From positions 682,001 through 746,000 of the forward strand of contig OZ025828.1 of NCBI GenBank assembly GCA_964019425.1: DNA of 64,000 bases, written 5' to 3'. This DNA is from Flectonema sp. DT1601. Lineage: Eukaryota; Euglenozoa; Diplonemea; Diplonemida; Diplonemidae. Below, piece by piece: positions 30,529 through 40,786 of this stretch; within the stretch, counting starts at the first letter, position 1; the number at the start of each line of letters is the position of its first letter. Under the pieces are notes generated by a model. That model had not been told where the DNA came from and did no database searches. It saw nothing but the letters and a program-made list of their open reading frames with translations. The translations under genes were made by a program, and so were the position numbers.

Positions 30529-31392
30529 GATAATCAAGGCAAACGTCCTCACGGGTATCGCTTCGCATCCTACAACAACAACTCTCGTATCAAAGGCCAT
30601 ACCTATCTATTATTTATTTCTCCCCTTTGCCTAGGTTACACCCTAGTCTTTGTGCCAGTACTTTTTTTTTATACTTTTTTTTATTTTTATTTATTTAAGA
30701 AGGATATATTTGATTTAAGAAGAATTGGTAGGCATCTTCGTCCTCCCGTATTAAACGAATATCGGAAGAAAAAAAAAAAAAAAAAAAAGGGGAATTGCGG
30801 ATAGCAAAACAATGGAAAAAACCTGTTGTGAAAAATCCAAGTAGTCACATGAAGCAAACAAAAAAAAAGAAAGAAAAATGAAGAGAAGAGACTACACTGA
30901 AAAAATTGAATAAAAAAGAAAGAAGAAGAAGGAATGCTGGGAAGAAAGTGGTGTGCTCAAAGGCAGCACCTCTAGTGATAAAACGACACGAGTCTCTACG
31001 GTTGCTACTGTCATAAGATTCGTGTACCAAGAGTGTGAAGTAGTGTTTTCTTAAACTTGCAAACTAACAGCTTGCAACATGACAGATTAAATGAATCTCA
31101 AGGAAATTTTAAAAAAAAAAAAAAAAAAAAAAAAAGCTATCCGGAGCTGAAGTTGTTTTTCATTAAAGAAGCGGCCTGTGCGTTCCAAAGGGTGCCATGC
31201 CTTTTAAAAAGGAAACATGCGAAATAGTACATCCCTTTCCCGATGATTTCCCCCCATTTCCACTCCCATGCCCCACACCCGGTTCGAAATATCCATCTTC
31301 TTCTCAAGCATCCTTTCTTAGTTCTGTGGTCTTTTGCACCAACAACGGAAAGCTTTAGTGGAATACTACAAATAGTTTACACACTACGTTTT
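30529..31392. other. Intergenic, homopolymer-rich
   Basis: Runs of A (about 30768-30788 and 31110-31135) and T (near 30660-30700). Nothing codes convincingly on either strand. Confidence 0.55.
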
Positions 31393-31977
31393 ATGATCTT
31401 TTCAAACATCACAGACGTATATAAGATGCTCACTGAAACTGGTGTGAGGAAACTAACGGAGTTGAGAAGAATTCTAATCGGAGATGGATTCACATCAATT
31501 GACTTCTTAACAGACGAAAATTTATCAAACGGAGACCCAAGAGTGTTCTTAGCAATAGCTGGATACTTGCATGAAGTAATGTACAAAGAAGTCGTTCTTA
31601 AATGGCACGATGACTACAGTTGGTATGGATCAGAGCAAAGCGACTACGAGTTTGTTGAAAAACTCTGGAAAGTCGTTCATCTTGAGACTGGGAAACCTAC
31701 CGGCATCACTCTGGCTCAGTTCTTTTCAGCGAAGTTCGCAGATTTAAAAATTGGTATTTTGCTCTCTCTGACAAAACTGATGAAAAATTCTCAAATTCAA
31801 TTAAAAAAACAAAAGAATGGAGTTCGAAGGTCCGCAGAAACTGCACCAGTCCCGGCAACCCCACCGACACCACTTCAGAATAATACTGTGGAATCACTTC
31901 CTGTTGTTAGACGACCAACACAGTCTAATCAAGCAGTTGTGTTTAAACCTTTACCTAGAAGAGCTTATGAACCATAA
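31393..31977 (+). CDS. CEP44-like centriolar protein
   Basis: A 194-residue protein. Residues about 12-135 resemble the CEP44 domain: an N-terminal LTELRRIL helix, a GDP..FL.I..YL segment, an aromatic-rich middle with DYEFVEKLWK, and the ITLAQFFSAKFADLKI stretch. In animals CEP44 sits at the centriole and helps convert centrioles to centrosomes. A role at basal bodies would fit the BBS9 gene 3 kb downstream. The tail (about 145-194) is Pro/Thr-rich and probably disordered. The frame opens at 31243, but the upstream part is low in complexity, so I start at 31393; 31426 is an alternative Met. The family call is from remembered motif spacing and is moderately sure. Confidence 0.6.
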   Translation: MIFSNITDVYKMLTETGVRKLTELRRILIGDGFTSIDFLTDENLSNGDPRVFLAIAGYLHEVMYKEVVLKWHDDYSWYGSEQSDYEFVEKLWKVVHLETGKPTGITLAQFFSAKFADLKIGILLSLTKLMKNSQIQLKKQKNGVRRSAETAPVPATPPTPLQNNTVESLPVVRRPTQSNQAVVFKPLPRRAYEP

Positions 31978-32315
31978 CAGTTATATTAATTATACAAATA
32001 AATTAGAGTTTGTATCGAATCTGATATAATAAATGTTGTTATGTGTGTCTTCACACTTACAGTTGAATGGTTGCCTTTTGGCGATAGTGATAATCTTTAC
32101 TACGTTCCTTCTCAGTTAGATTTTTGACGTTCTGTAGATTTTGGATCCACACAACGGAAACAAAGTGATAGTTCGCAACATAATTAATTTTATAGGTACT
32201 CAGGTTCTACTGAGACTGCAATAATATGTCATGGAATGAACTCTTGACAAATCAGTTCAATTGAGTGTGTGGTATCCTCATTTCTTATTACTTCAATAGC
32301 TTACAAAGAAAAACA
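31978..32315. other. Short intergenic region
   Basis: No gene is seen. It ends with TTATTACTTCAATAG (AG at 32298-32299), a possible leader acceptor 16 nt before the next ATG. Confidence 0.6.
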
Positions 32316-32897
32316 ATGTCGGAGAATCAAGAAGCAAATTATAACAATGTACCTGCTGTTGAGATTGAGCAACCAGCGGTGATTGTCGATGCTGAGATTG
32401 CAGCGAGTAATTCAAAGAAAATGGTTTGCTCTGCTTCTGCATTTTGTGTAGTGTCCGTAGTCATAATTATAATCCTCGAGTACTATTCATACCTACGAGT
32501 GTATTCGGATGATGATAATGGAGGTCATGTTGGACTCATCATCACGTGGATAGTCGCAATAGGAATGGCAATCATTGCAACAATATTAGGATCACTTCAG
32601 ATTAGGAACCTCCCACGTGAGTCTCGTGAGAAATGCAAGATTGGAATTATAATTGTTTGCGTTACGTTTACAATCGCTGCTGCGATCTTATTTGTGGTTT
32701 GGGTTACTCGAAGTGAAGACGATTCTCCAACTGATGATGATGATGCTCATAGTAAACATGGGCTCACTACCCTTGTTGGTAGTATCGCACAGATAGTTAC
32801 ACTCATTGTTGTTACGATTTACTTCTGTGTTGCTTATTGCATCACTAAGTGTTGTACTCCTCCAGTTTACCAGTCACATCAATCGCAGATGGTGTGA
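32316..32897 (+). CDS. Four-helix membrane protein, unknown function
   Basis: A 193-residue protein started at MSEN (32316), just after an acceptor-like AATAG. It has a soluble acidic N-terminus (about 1-35) and four hydrophobic segments: about 37-58 (VVSVVIIIIL), 73-95 (VGLIITWIVAIG), 107-128 (IIIVCVTFTIAAAILFVVW) and 148-172 (IVTLIVVTIYFCVAYC). The loop between helices 3 and 4 is Asp-rich. The C-terminus has a Cys pair (TKCCT) near the last helix that could be palmitoylated. The layout resembles tetraspan/MARVEL-type proteins, but no signature places it in a family. Confidence 0.7.
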   Translation: MSENQEANYNNVPAVEIEQPAVIVDAEIAASNSKKMVCSASAFCVVSVVIIIILEYYSYLRVYSDDDNGGHVGLIITWIVAIGMAIIATILGSLQIRNLPRESREKCKIGIIIVCVTFTIAAAILFVVWVTRSEDDSPTDDDDAHSKHGLTTLVGSIAQIVTLIVVTIYFCVAYCITKCCTPPVYQSHQSQMV

Positions 32898-34779
32898 TGT
32901 ACTTTCTTGTGTTCCCTAACTCAAATTGTCCTTTAAACACATAAATTTGAATTTATTAATATTTTTTATACCGAACAAGGTGGAAAAACTGTGTTCAGGA
33001 TACCTCGTCAAAGTATTCCATAACAATCCTAACAAGATTGGGTCTACTTACAGCAATGCTGCTGTATCAGCAATGCACAATATGAGATGTAATGGACCTC
33101 TTTATCTACCTGTCTAACGTACCAACGTTCAGAACTCAGTGGTGTTAATTTTGTATGGTGTTCCTCCTAACTACCCTTCTGACTTCTTTTATTTTCTTAC
33201 TTCTTTCCCAAAGTAAGACTTTCGATTAAAACATTTTATAAAGGTACCGATGAAAGTGAATCCGTTCATCGTTAGAATAGATGCGACTCAAATGATTAAA
33301 AGTCAATTGTGCTAGCCCGTCCTGACGAGCTCCAATGGACATAACAAAATCAGTAATAAAGTCCTCTGAGTTTAAGATGGCCTGAAACTACGTATTTCCA
33401 GAGCAATGTGTTTTTTTTTTAAACTTTTTTTTTTCTCTTAATGCACCCTTTTCTGGTACCTCTGTAAAATAAAGAAAAGCGGAATGTGATACAACCACTT
33501 CCTCCCCTTCGATATGAAATCACTCTCCCCTCCCCCCTCCCATATTTATCCAAGTCCCCCCTCCCAATACTTTATTTATTAGTTTGTACATTGTTTGTTT
33601 ATCCACACTATATGAACTCTACTTCTTCAACTTCTGTCCACAATCTGACAAGGTAGAAAGCTGACAACGTGTGTTCAGGATGCCACCAGCCTAACAATAA
33701 TAATCCTTTATTATAATTATTCTACTAACGTTATTGTTACCTCGTAGCTCTGTGGAGTTAATCAGATGCGGGAGGTGATCCGTTTTTTTCCTCTCAATGA
33801 ACTGGGAGGATCGGTATTGCGGAATGCAATTAAAACCCTTACTGACAGAGGGTTTTCAGATTCCACCAGGTATAGTGGTACTGGATGACGTGAGCACCGA
33901 GTTCTCATGTTAATGGTAAGAAGCACAACTGCAGTTTCAGTTGTTGCAGCTTTTGAATAAAATCAATTCTAAGAACTGATGAAACTCTTTAATTTCTGTT
34001 CTACTGCAGAGAGCGCTTTATCTCTTTTGATTTATTCCTGAGAAATTAAGACCTTGTCTTATGTAAGCTTCCTTTTATTTCTCTTATGATGGTAATACTT
34101 GGGATGAATAGTTATGTTCATGTTCCGAGTTTTATTTTTTTATTTTATTATTTTTTTTATTTGCGGAATTTTGACGTAGGTTTATTTGACTCGCTAACTA
34201 ACTAAACTACATATTCTATTACCCTTTGATGTTAGGAAACTGCAGAAATGAATACTTTTCTTTTATTGATCTCTACTTTTCTTATTCTCACTTTTCTGTT
34301 CTAAAATTAATGATACTAACTTATTTCATATGAAGGAAAATAGCTAAAATGTTTATATGCGTGGAATAGTTGCTCTTTTTCATTTTATTTATTATTCATC
34401 TCTCCGCCCTGATTTACCATCCAATCTAATCGTCTTGTTCATCAAGTGGAGACCGAATTAATCTTTCCAACTGGTAGTCTGAATACCACACCGCACTTAA
34501 TAAGAACAAGGCTGGTTATAAAGATACAAATAACCAAAACCAAAAGTACGTTCTTGATCGGTTTTTATTATTTTATTTTATGACAAAAAATGCCTCCTAT
34601 TGTATCCAAAAAAAACTAACTCCCCAGTACTAACTAAACTGATACTACATTTTTGTTTGGCTTTATGTCTCATTGATGAGAAATTTTTGAGAAATTAAAA
34701 AAATATTATTATCACTTTAATTGAAATTTTTAAACTTTTTTACAGAACAACAGGTGGGGGTGGGAGGAGGTTCCACGAT
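32898..34779. other. Long intergenic region with degenerate repeats
   Basis: About 1.9 kb without a supported gene. It holds a diverged local duplication (32974-33033 vs 33647-33706, both with GTGTTCAGGAT; and 33113-33150 vs 33724-33762). It also has a segment (about 33321-33412) similar to one near 43266-43434. Before BBS9 there is a poly(T)-ACAG acceptor (AG at 34744-34745). Confidence 0.6.
33321..33412. repeat. Degenerate dispersed repeat, copy A
   Basis: Shares CTCC.ATGGACAT.AA.AAATCAGT and GGCCTG...GAAACTACGTATT.CCA blocks with 43266-43434, in the same order and strand. Copy A is shorter. No coding potential. Confidence 0.5.
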
Positions 34780-37380
34780 ATGGGATCTCTTTTTAAAGCG
34801 CGTGACTGGTGGCACACGAGATGTGGAGACAACGAAGAATTTGACAGAAACTGCATGGCAATCGCAAATATTGACAATGATCCAAGTGGAGTTGAGAAGA
34901 TCGTGTGTGGTAGTTTTCAGGGAGTTCTGAGAATATTTCAACCAAAGCAAAAAGGATTCAAACCCGACGATCTCCTTCTAGAACAGAATCTAGACTTACC
35001 CATCTTACAATTAGCTGCTGGTAGATTCTCATCTAATTCATCAAACATCCTACTCGCTGTATTAAATCCCAGAAAGTTCGTAGTGTACGCAGTTCAGCGT
35101 TCCGGAGGTGGTGCTGTTGAAGGAGGGCATAACTTTCCACTTCGGCAATATGCTCTTACAAAGCAATATGAAAAACCCCTCGATCGCGTTGCGTACAATT
35201 TCATAAACGGACCTTTCGGAGGTGCCCACGGTCGTGATCACTACTGCATCCAAACAATGGATGGACAGTTGAACTTCTTTGAGCAGGAGAAATTTTACTT
35301 CACCAGATTCCTATCGAACCCAACTGGTTCGGAGAGGTCGTTTTTACTACCTGGTTGTCTCTGTTACGTCCCTCGTATTGATAGCTTTGTAACGAACACT
35401 TCAACTTTCGAAGTAGAAAGTTATCGTTACAGCACACTCGTGTCTAGCAGCGGCAGCGAAGAGAAAGAAGGTTCCGACGGCGGAAGAAAGTTACGTTGCG
35501 ACTGGTCCGTAAACCTCGGAGAGGACATTGTGGATATCCGTCTCTGTTTATTTCAAAATACTAATTCTCTGGCTGCTGAAATTCTCGTTTTGGGTGAGCG
35601 AACCCTTTTCATCCTCAAAGATTCCGGTGAAATTAGACAACAACGTAGACTTGATTACTTTCCCTCTTGTATGCATCCTTACGTTTGGACTCCTGAAAAG
35701 GCACAAAACCTGTTGGTAGGAACCCATTCTGCCTCGATAATGATTTACAATGATCAGAAGTTAATTTGGTATGTGATTGTTTTTACCTTTCACCCAGTAG
35801 ACTTAATATACAAGATTCACACAAACAACAGGTCGGCAAAGACAAGTGCAGCTCCCGTAGCACTTGGTGTTATATGTCTGGCTAAATTAGATGGTTTTAT
35901 TGCAATGCTGAGTGAGGATGGTCAGTTGAGTTGTAGTTACTTAGGTACGGATCCTGCTAGTCAGCCTACTCAGTTAATTGATACTGCAAGAGAACTAGAC
36001 TACGACGATATGGATGAAGAACACCGTCAGCTACAGCAGTTAATTAGACAAGCAGTAAACGCTGGGAAATCAGAGCCAGATGATCAAATTCTCCTTCAAT
36101 ATGAATGCCCAAGTCAGTTAGATTCCCTCAACGAAGGTCTTGACTCCCCTCCAGGTGGTGGTGGGAAGTCTTGCACAGTTCGGTTATTCGCAAGCTACAC
36201 TGGAAAAGAAGATATCGAAAATGTTGTCGTCACCGTTAATGTCCCACAACCCTTTGAATTACCACAAGCACAGTCTTCTATTCACATTGATAGAATACAA
36301 GGCGGTGGAGCACCTCAAATGGTTCCTTTAACTTTTATGGTCTCAACTAATCCAGCAATAGCTTGCCTCACACCAACATCATTGCAGGCTGAAGTCATGT
36401 GCTGCTACACATCACCTTCAGGGGAGCCATTAGCTAGTAGGTGTTCATTCTTTTTACCTATGTCATTGGCGGGTTCGGTTATTCCTCCGGTCAAGAATCC
36501 AAATTTTAAAATTACATTGGAGTCAAATTTAGCACCGCCAGCGCTTAAGGTTCTATTCGATGATGTTCTTTCAGGAAATTCAGAAGCGACATCGACAAAT
36601 GTTTTGTCTTTTCAATACAACAACAGTAATGATGTTACGGTGTTGGTAGCAAAGAGTGCAAACAGGTATCGAATCCAAGCGTCGCACTTTGAATCATTGT
36701 GGTTGTTGACAGCTGAATTAGTAAGGAGAATGAAAATATATTATTCACAACAGGGTGGTGCTGCTTTAAAAATATCTCATCAGGAGAGTTTACCATTCCC
36801 TGATTACTTTAATACGATTGACGACCATTTTAAGGCAAGACTACAACTGGCTGATTCACAACAATTATTATCTGAGAGAGCACATCAGTTCAGATCAATT
36901 CAAAAAAGACTTCTTGTTCGCTACAAGGATAGAAATCCTTCACCTTTACAAAACCTGGATAAATTATTTGAAGATACGTATAAACAATTATTGAGCATTT
37001 CAGAAGTTGTCGATCAGCATCAGAAAGCACTCACAAAATCATCTAATATTTTAGTCTGTTCAACTCATTTAATCTTATTACTTATTCAGTATCGTTTTGA
37101 TATGAAGAAAGAAGACATAAAAACATTCAAACACTACTTGTCTCCTATTGTTGTAGACTCACCAACCCAAGGATGGGAAGAATGCACTGATGCTGCGATG
37201 ACACATTTACTACGAACGTCACTAGCAAAAACATACAAGGAAGCGATGTCAATGCCGCAGCCATTACAAATGCCAACTGACACCGGAAAACTAAAAAAAC
37301 ACATCGCATTAGTGTGCGATAGATTGGCAAAGGGTGGGTCTTTAAAAAATGAAAAACAACCTGCCAGAGACAAGCCATAG
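34780..37380 (+). CDS. BBS9: BBSome subunit BBS9 (PTHB1), two exons
   Basis: Modelled as join(34780..35768, 35832..37380), 845 residues. The 63-nt intron has a GTATGT donor and an AACAACAG acceptor. Removing it restores the expected KLIW|SAKTS.. continuity; unspliced it would add 21 foreign residues. The protein matches human BBS9 along its length: the start (SLFKARDWW), GAHGRDHYCIQ..DGQL, LGERTLFILKDSGEIR, the LSEDGQLSCSYLGTDP block, ASKSANRYRIQ and the C-terminal LKKHIALVCDRLAKGG. The layout is an N-terminal beta-propeller (about 1-400), a GAE-type and platform region, then an alpha-helical C-terminus. BBS9 is a core BBSome subunit that moves membrane proteins out of and into cilia. This shows that the organism makes a cilium or flagellum. 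The length is near the animal proteins (about 887). Confidence 0.97.
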   Translation: MGSLFKARDWWHTRCGDNEEFDRNCMAIANIDNDPSGVEKIVCGSFQGVLRIFQPKQKGFKPDDLLLEQNLDLPILQLAAGRFSSNSSNILLAVLNPRKFVVYAVQRSGGGAVEGGHNFPLRQYALTKQYEKPLDRVAYNFINGPFGGAHGRDHYCIQTMDGQLNFFEQEKFYFTRFLSNPTGSERSFLLPGCLCYVPRIDSFVTNTSTFEVESYRYSTLVSSSGSEEKEGSDGGRKLRCDWSVNLGEDIVDIRLCLFQNTNSLAAEILVLGERTLFILKDSGEIRQQRRLDYFPSCMHPYVWTPEKAQNLLVGTHSASIMIYNDQKLIWYVIVFTFHPVDLIYKIHTNNRSAKTSAAPVALGVICLAKLDGFIAMLSEDGQLSCSYLGTDPASQPTQLIDTARELDYDDMDEEHRQLQQLIRQAVNAGKSEPDDQILLQYECPSQLDSLNEGLDSPPGGGGKSCTVRLFASYTGKEDIENVVVTVNVPQPFELPQAQSSIHIDRIQGGGAPQMVPLTFMVSTNPAIACLTPTSLQAEVMCCYTSPSGEPLASRCSFFLPMSLAGSVIPPVKNPNFKITLESNLAPPALKVLFDDVLSGNSEATSTNVLSFQYNNSNDVTVLVAKSANRYRIQASHFESLWLLTAELVRRMKIYYSQQGGAALKISHQESLPFPDYFNTIDDHFKARLQLADSQQLLSERAHQFRSIQKRLLVRYKDRNPSPLQNLDKLFEDTYKQLLSISEVVDQHQKALTKSSNILVCSTHLILLLIQYRFDMKKEDIKTFKHYLSPIVVDSPTQGWEECTDAAMTHLLRTSLAKTYKEAMSMPQPLQMPTDTGKLKKHIALVCDRLAKGGSLKNEKQPARDKP

Positions 37381-38355
37381 AAAAGAGAACCAACTTAGTA
37401 GTTCTCTGCACCCATAATACGGTTGGATTGTACAAGGAGAGAGGACACGATTTTTTTTTTTTTTTTCTTTCTTTTGTTGTACACAACGGCTGGCTCAGAT
37501 TCTAAGAATAAAAAAAATAAAAAAAAAAAATTAAAATGAATAAAAAGTAGTGTTAAAATTCAGAGTCTTTGTACTCTTAATTTTCCTGTTTTATATTTAG
37601 TTTTTTTACAAAGGACAAGACTGGTAGAATGCGTTAACTGACTGTTGTGAGGTTTACCTTCTACAGAAAAGTTAATTTTTTTTTTTGATAAAATAGACAT
37701 ATCATTTGAGAGCATCCCTGTAGAAGGATGTACTGATTTCTTTTTCTTTTTCTTTTTTCCCCCTTTTTTACCTATTGCATCTGTTGGCTAATAGATAGTT
37801 TTACTACGATTATTAAGGATGTTTTTTTTTTTTTTTTTTTTTTTGCTTGTTTCTCCTGACCTCTCAAGGAGGGTTACAATATGATGAGTTTTTAAACGCA
37901 ATCGAGGCAAAATCCTGTAAAGGAGGAATGAATAGTGACCTTAAGTGTGCGACAACAAACTGCCTAATAATGGGGATGCGTGTCCTTTCCCTCCCGTTTA
38001 TTTTTTTTAAAAAACCCTTCTCAGAGGGATATGGATTTACTTTCATGTTGAGTTTAATTTAACAAAAAAAAAAAAAAAAAAAAAGGAAGGAAGGAAAGTA
38101 AAGAAATGAAAAGAGTAAGACCTAAAAAATACAACCGACCCTTCCCACCTTCCCCGAAACCCCATAACCTTAACATATGTTTGCTAGGTAGGTATTTATG
38201 AATATTTTTTTAATATAAAAAAGTTTTGTTGTTAACTATTATTTTTTATAAAAAGAGAATACTAACATGAATCAGAATGAAGTAATTTGAGTATTTTATT
38301 TGCTGACTGAAAAATCATTTTTTCTCAGGGCATGGACTGACTACAATAACAAGAA
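37381..38355. other. Intergenic, homopolymer-rich
   Basis: T runs at 37451-37466 and 37824-37844 and A runs at about 37510-37530 and 38062-38083, with an AAGG simple repeat near 38084. A 71-codon frame at 37847-38062 is not convincing. It ends with TTTTTTCTCAG (AG at 38327-38328), a likely leader acceptor for the transporter gene. Confidence 0.6.
38332..38340 (+). promoter_or_regulatory. Minimal upstream ORF (Met-Asp-stop)
   Basis: ATG-GAC-TGA lies 3 nt after the candidate acceptor and 15 nt before the transporter start codon. If the mRNA begins at that acceptor, ribosomes meet this two-codon frame first. Such minimal uORFs can lower translation of the main frame; here this is an inference. 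Confidence 0.35.
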
Positions 38356-39723
38356 ATGAGACGGCTGACAGAACAGAGTGACACTCCAGATTTCACAGAA
38401 TTCAGTGGCCTACATCGACCAACACTCAGTTCGTTTAGAAGTGCTCGTAGTCTTGGAGGAACACTGTTGCTTGACGATGATGGAAGCGATAAAGGATTAA
38501 TATCCATATCAATATCATTATTTATGACCATTGTTGGAACTGGTATGCTAGCAATGCCAATGTCATTAGTAATTATGGGAATCGACGGTTTCATCGCCTC
38601 CGTAATGGCTGTAGCTGCGATGACAATAATTGGATACTACCTAACCTACCGAACACTTGATATGGTTCCTTGTCGTAATATGGATATTGCTGAAATAGGT
38701 AAGCTACTTCTTGGAAAACCTGGTTTTTACATTGCTTTATTTATATGTGTTTTAGATACTTGGGGTACTGTAGTTGGGAATATCAGAGCAGTGACAGAGG
38801 TAGTTCAATCGATTTATCCAAGTGTCGATGAGAGGTGTATAATCATAGGAATCGTTTTGTGTGCTTGGCCACTCACATTTAAACAAAAGTTATCTGATTT
38901 GAAAATCGCAGGACTGTTTGCGACTGCATCGATATTATTATTTACTGGATATATAACATGGGAAGGGTTTGTTTCAACAACACCAAATGTAAGTATACCA
39001 TCATGGAGAGGATGGTCTCAAGCAGTACCACCACTTGGAGTTATAGTGTTTTCATTCGACAGTCAAGTTAATCTTTATCCTTTATATAGAGAAATGAGAA
39101 TATCCTCTGATGGATCATCTAAGTCAACAAAACTAACATTAATCTCTATGGTTGCTGTTTCAGCTGCATCGTTAGTTTATATTGTAGTTGGGATCTCAGG
39201 AGTGTTACTCTTTCCGGATCATGTCGACGGTAATATCCTCGTCAATATGAGACACGAATGGTTAGTTAAGGCTACGTTCGCTACTGCAATCTTTCTCTCT
39301 CTTCCAATTCTTGCACATGAGTGTACAATTCTTATTACTAGATATTTAGCTCCTTCATCATTTTATGGAGGTCCTAGTTTATTATTGTTAGGAATGGCAG
39401 GGATAGCTGCAGGATCATTTCGTATGTTCTCAGCCTTTAGGTACGTTGGGTCAACTACTGGTGTGTTGTTCTCAGCGGTGTTGCCTCCGTTGTTTTTCAT
39501 CTCGGCATCTCGTCGGAATTTTCGTCCTAATCTAAGTGACATTCCATTAGTAGCCTCACTACCTCTTCTAACTGACTCTCCACTTCCAGATAACTATTCA
39601 CCTGGTGTGCGAGTGCCGCGTAATGATGAGGACTCGACTGGAGGTTCAAGTTGTGAAATAATCGGCGCAACGCTATTCCTTGCTACTGGCGTAACACTAC
39701 TACCCGTGTTAGTTTTAGTTTGA
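38356..39723 (+). CDS. Amino-acid transporter, AAAP/SLC38 type
   Basis: A 455-residue protein. A hydrophilic N-terminus (about 1-45) precedes about eleven membrane segments. The first carries the family's unwound-helix signature (MTIVGTGMLAMPMSL), followed by the GYYLTYRTLD region. The FSFDSQVNLYPLYREM segment in the middle corresponds to the conserved F.F..Q....P.Y.EM motif of amino acid/auxin permeases. Family members carry neutral or cationic amino acids with protons or Na+ across the plasma membrane or the vacuole/lysosome membrane. The substrate and membrane cannot be told from sequence. Confidence 0.85.
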   Translation: MRRLTEQSDTPDFTEFSGLHRPTLSSFRSARSLGGTLLLDDDGSDKGLISISISLFMTIVGTGMLAMPMSLVIMGIDGFIASVMAVAAMTIIGYYLTYRTLDMVPCRNMDIAEIGKLLLGKPGFYIALFICVLDTWGTVVGNIRAVTEVVQSIYPSVDERCIIIGIVLCAWPLTFKQKLSDLKIAGLFATASILLFTGYITWEGFVSTTPNVSIPSWRGWSQAVPPLGVIVFSFDSQVNLYPLYREMRISSDGSSKSTKLTLISMVAVSAASLVYIVVGISGVLLFPDHVDGNILVNMRHEWLVKATFATAIFLSLPILAHECTILITRYLAPSSFYGGPSLLLLGMAGIAAGSFRMFSAFRYVGSTTGVLFSAVLPPLFFISASRRNFRPNLSDIPLVASLPLLTDSPLPDNYSPGVRVPRNDEDSTGGSSCEIIGATLFLATGVTLLPVLVLV

Positions 39724-40368
39724 TGTGGTACTGTCCATTAAACTAGAGTGACGTTGTACCTCTGGTAACGGATGATCAATTTCTTTTGAATAGTCAGTAG
39801 CGCGCGCGGATATTCACACTCCTTGTTGCACAATTTTTCTATTTTAACTGGTTTGTTTCTTTACTTTTAGTGTTTGCTTGCCTGCTGTATTATAGATCAC
39901 ACACACATAAAGCAACCCTATTTGCATTCCAACGGTTTTGATGAACTTTTTTTTTTTAGCGAAACGAGCCTGTTCTATGTTCTGAATTGGTTCTTTTCTT
40001 CACCTTAATTGGTTTTATGATACAACTAACTTTATGTGTGTTTTAGAAGACCGGCATATCAGTCGGTTAGGTAATTTGTTTTATAGTAATTTTTTTTTTT
40101 TTTTAATTTGTCCTCCGACGACTTGAATCTATCCGAAAAACAAAAGTTTTTTTTTTTTTTTTTTAATTTTCTTTTTTTTGTGCCAACCGATATAGAAGTC
40201 TGTATGACGAGATGTTAAAGAATATGCTAAACTCTGCAGGAATAGAATTGTCCTGTTATTTATCACTTCGTAAGATGTATATCAGGTAGGTTTTGAAAAT
40301 TAAAGAAAAACACAAAATTCACGATTTTATTTTACTTTTCCTGTTGCATGTTACTTACCATTCACAGG
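39724..40368. other. Intergenic region
   Basis: No gene is seen. It has a CGCGCG patch near 39802, T runs near 40090 and 40146-40164, and ends with TTACCATTCACAG (AG at 40366-40367), one nucleotide before the next ATG. Confidence 0.6.
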
Positions 40369-40786
40369 ATGGGTTGTGGATCCAGTCACGTAAAGAAACA
40401 ACCAGACTCTGAACATGTGCTTCACGCTGATGGAGTTGAGGTTGGAAAAAAAGAATGCCAAACTGAAATCAGATATGATGATGATGATTTAAGGCAATTC
40501 GAGAATGAAATGATAGAAGCTGAAAAACAAACAAAACTCGACAATATGCGAAAAGAAGAAGAAGAACTGCGAAAAAAGCGGGAAGAAGTGGAAGCAGATA
40601 ATAAAAAAGAAGAAGACTACAAGCGATTTGAAGAAGAAGCAGCTTTAGAGCAGAATAAACTTCTGGCTGACATGGCTGATGGGAGGTGTGTCACAATTAT
40701 TTTTTTTTGTAAATTCATATTATTTAGAAACCAATAATTAAAAATAAACCAACAGCATCAAAGAAAACCACTTCGTACTTGGATAG
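40369..40786 (+). CDS. Small N-myristoylated coiled-coil protein, two exons
   Basis: Modelled as join(40369..40685, 40756..40786), 115 residues. The start MGCGSS is a strong N-myristoylation signal (Gly2, Ser6) with a palmitoylatable Cys3, so the protein should be anchored to a membrane face. Residues about 45-105 form a highly charged Glu/Lys coiled coil (RKEEEELRKKREEVEAD). The 70-nt intron (donor GTGTGT, acceptor ACCAACAG) leads to a ten-codon second exon ending HFVLG-stop. Without splicing the frame would run into a hydrophobic A/T-rich tail, so I favour the spliced form. A GTG donor is weaker than the others here. Small dual-acylated proteins like this often mark flagellar or plasma membranes, but no family is recognised. 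Confidence 0.65.
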
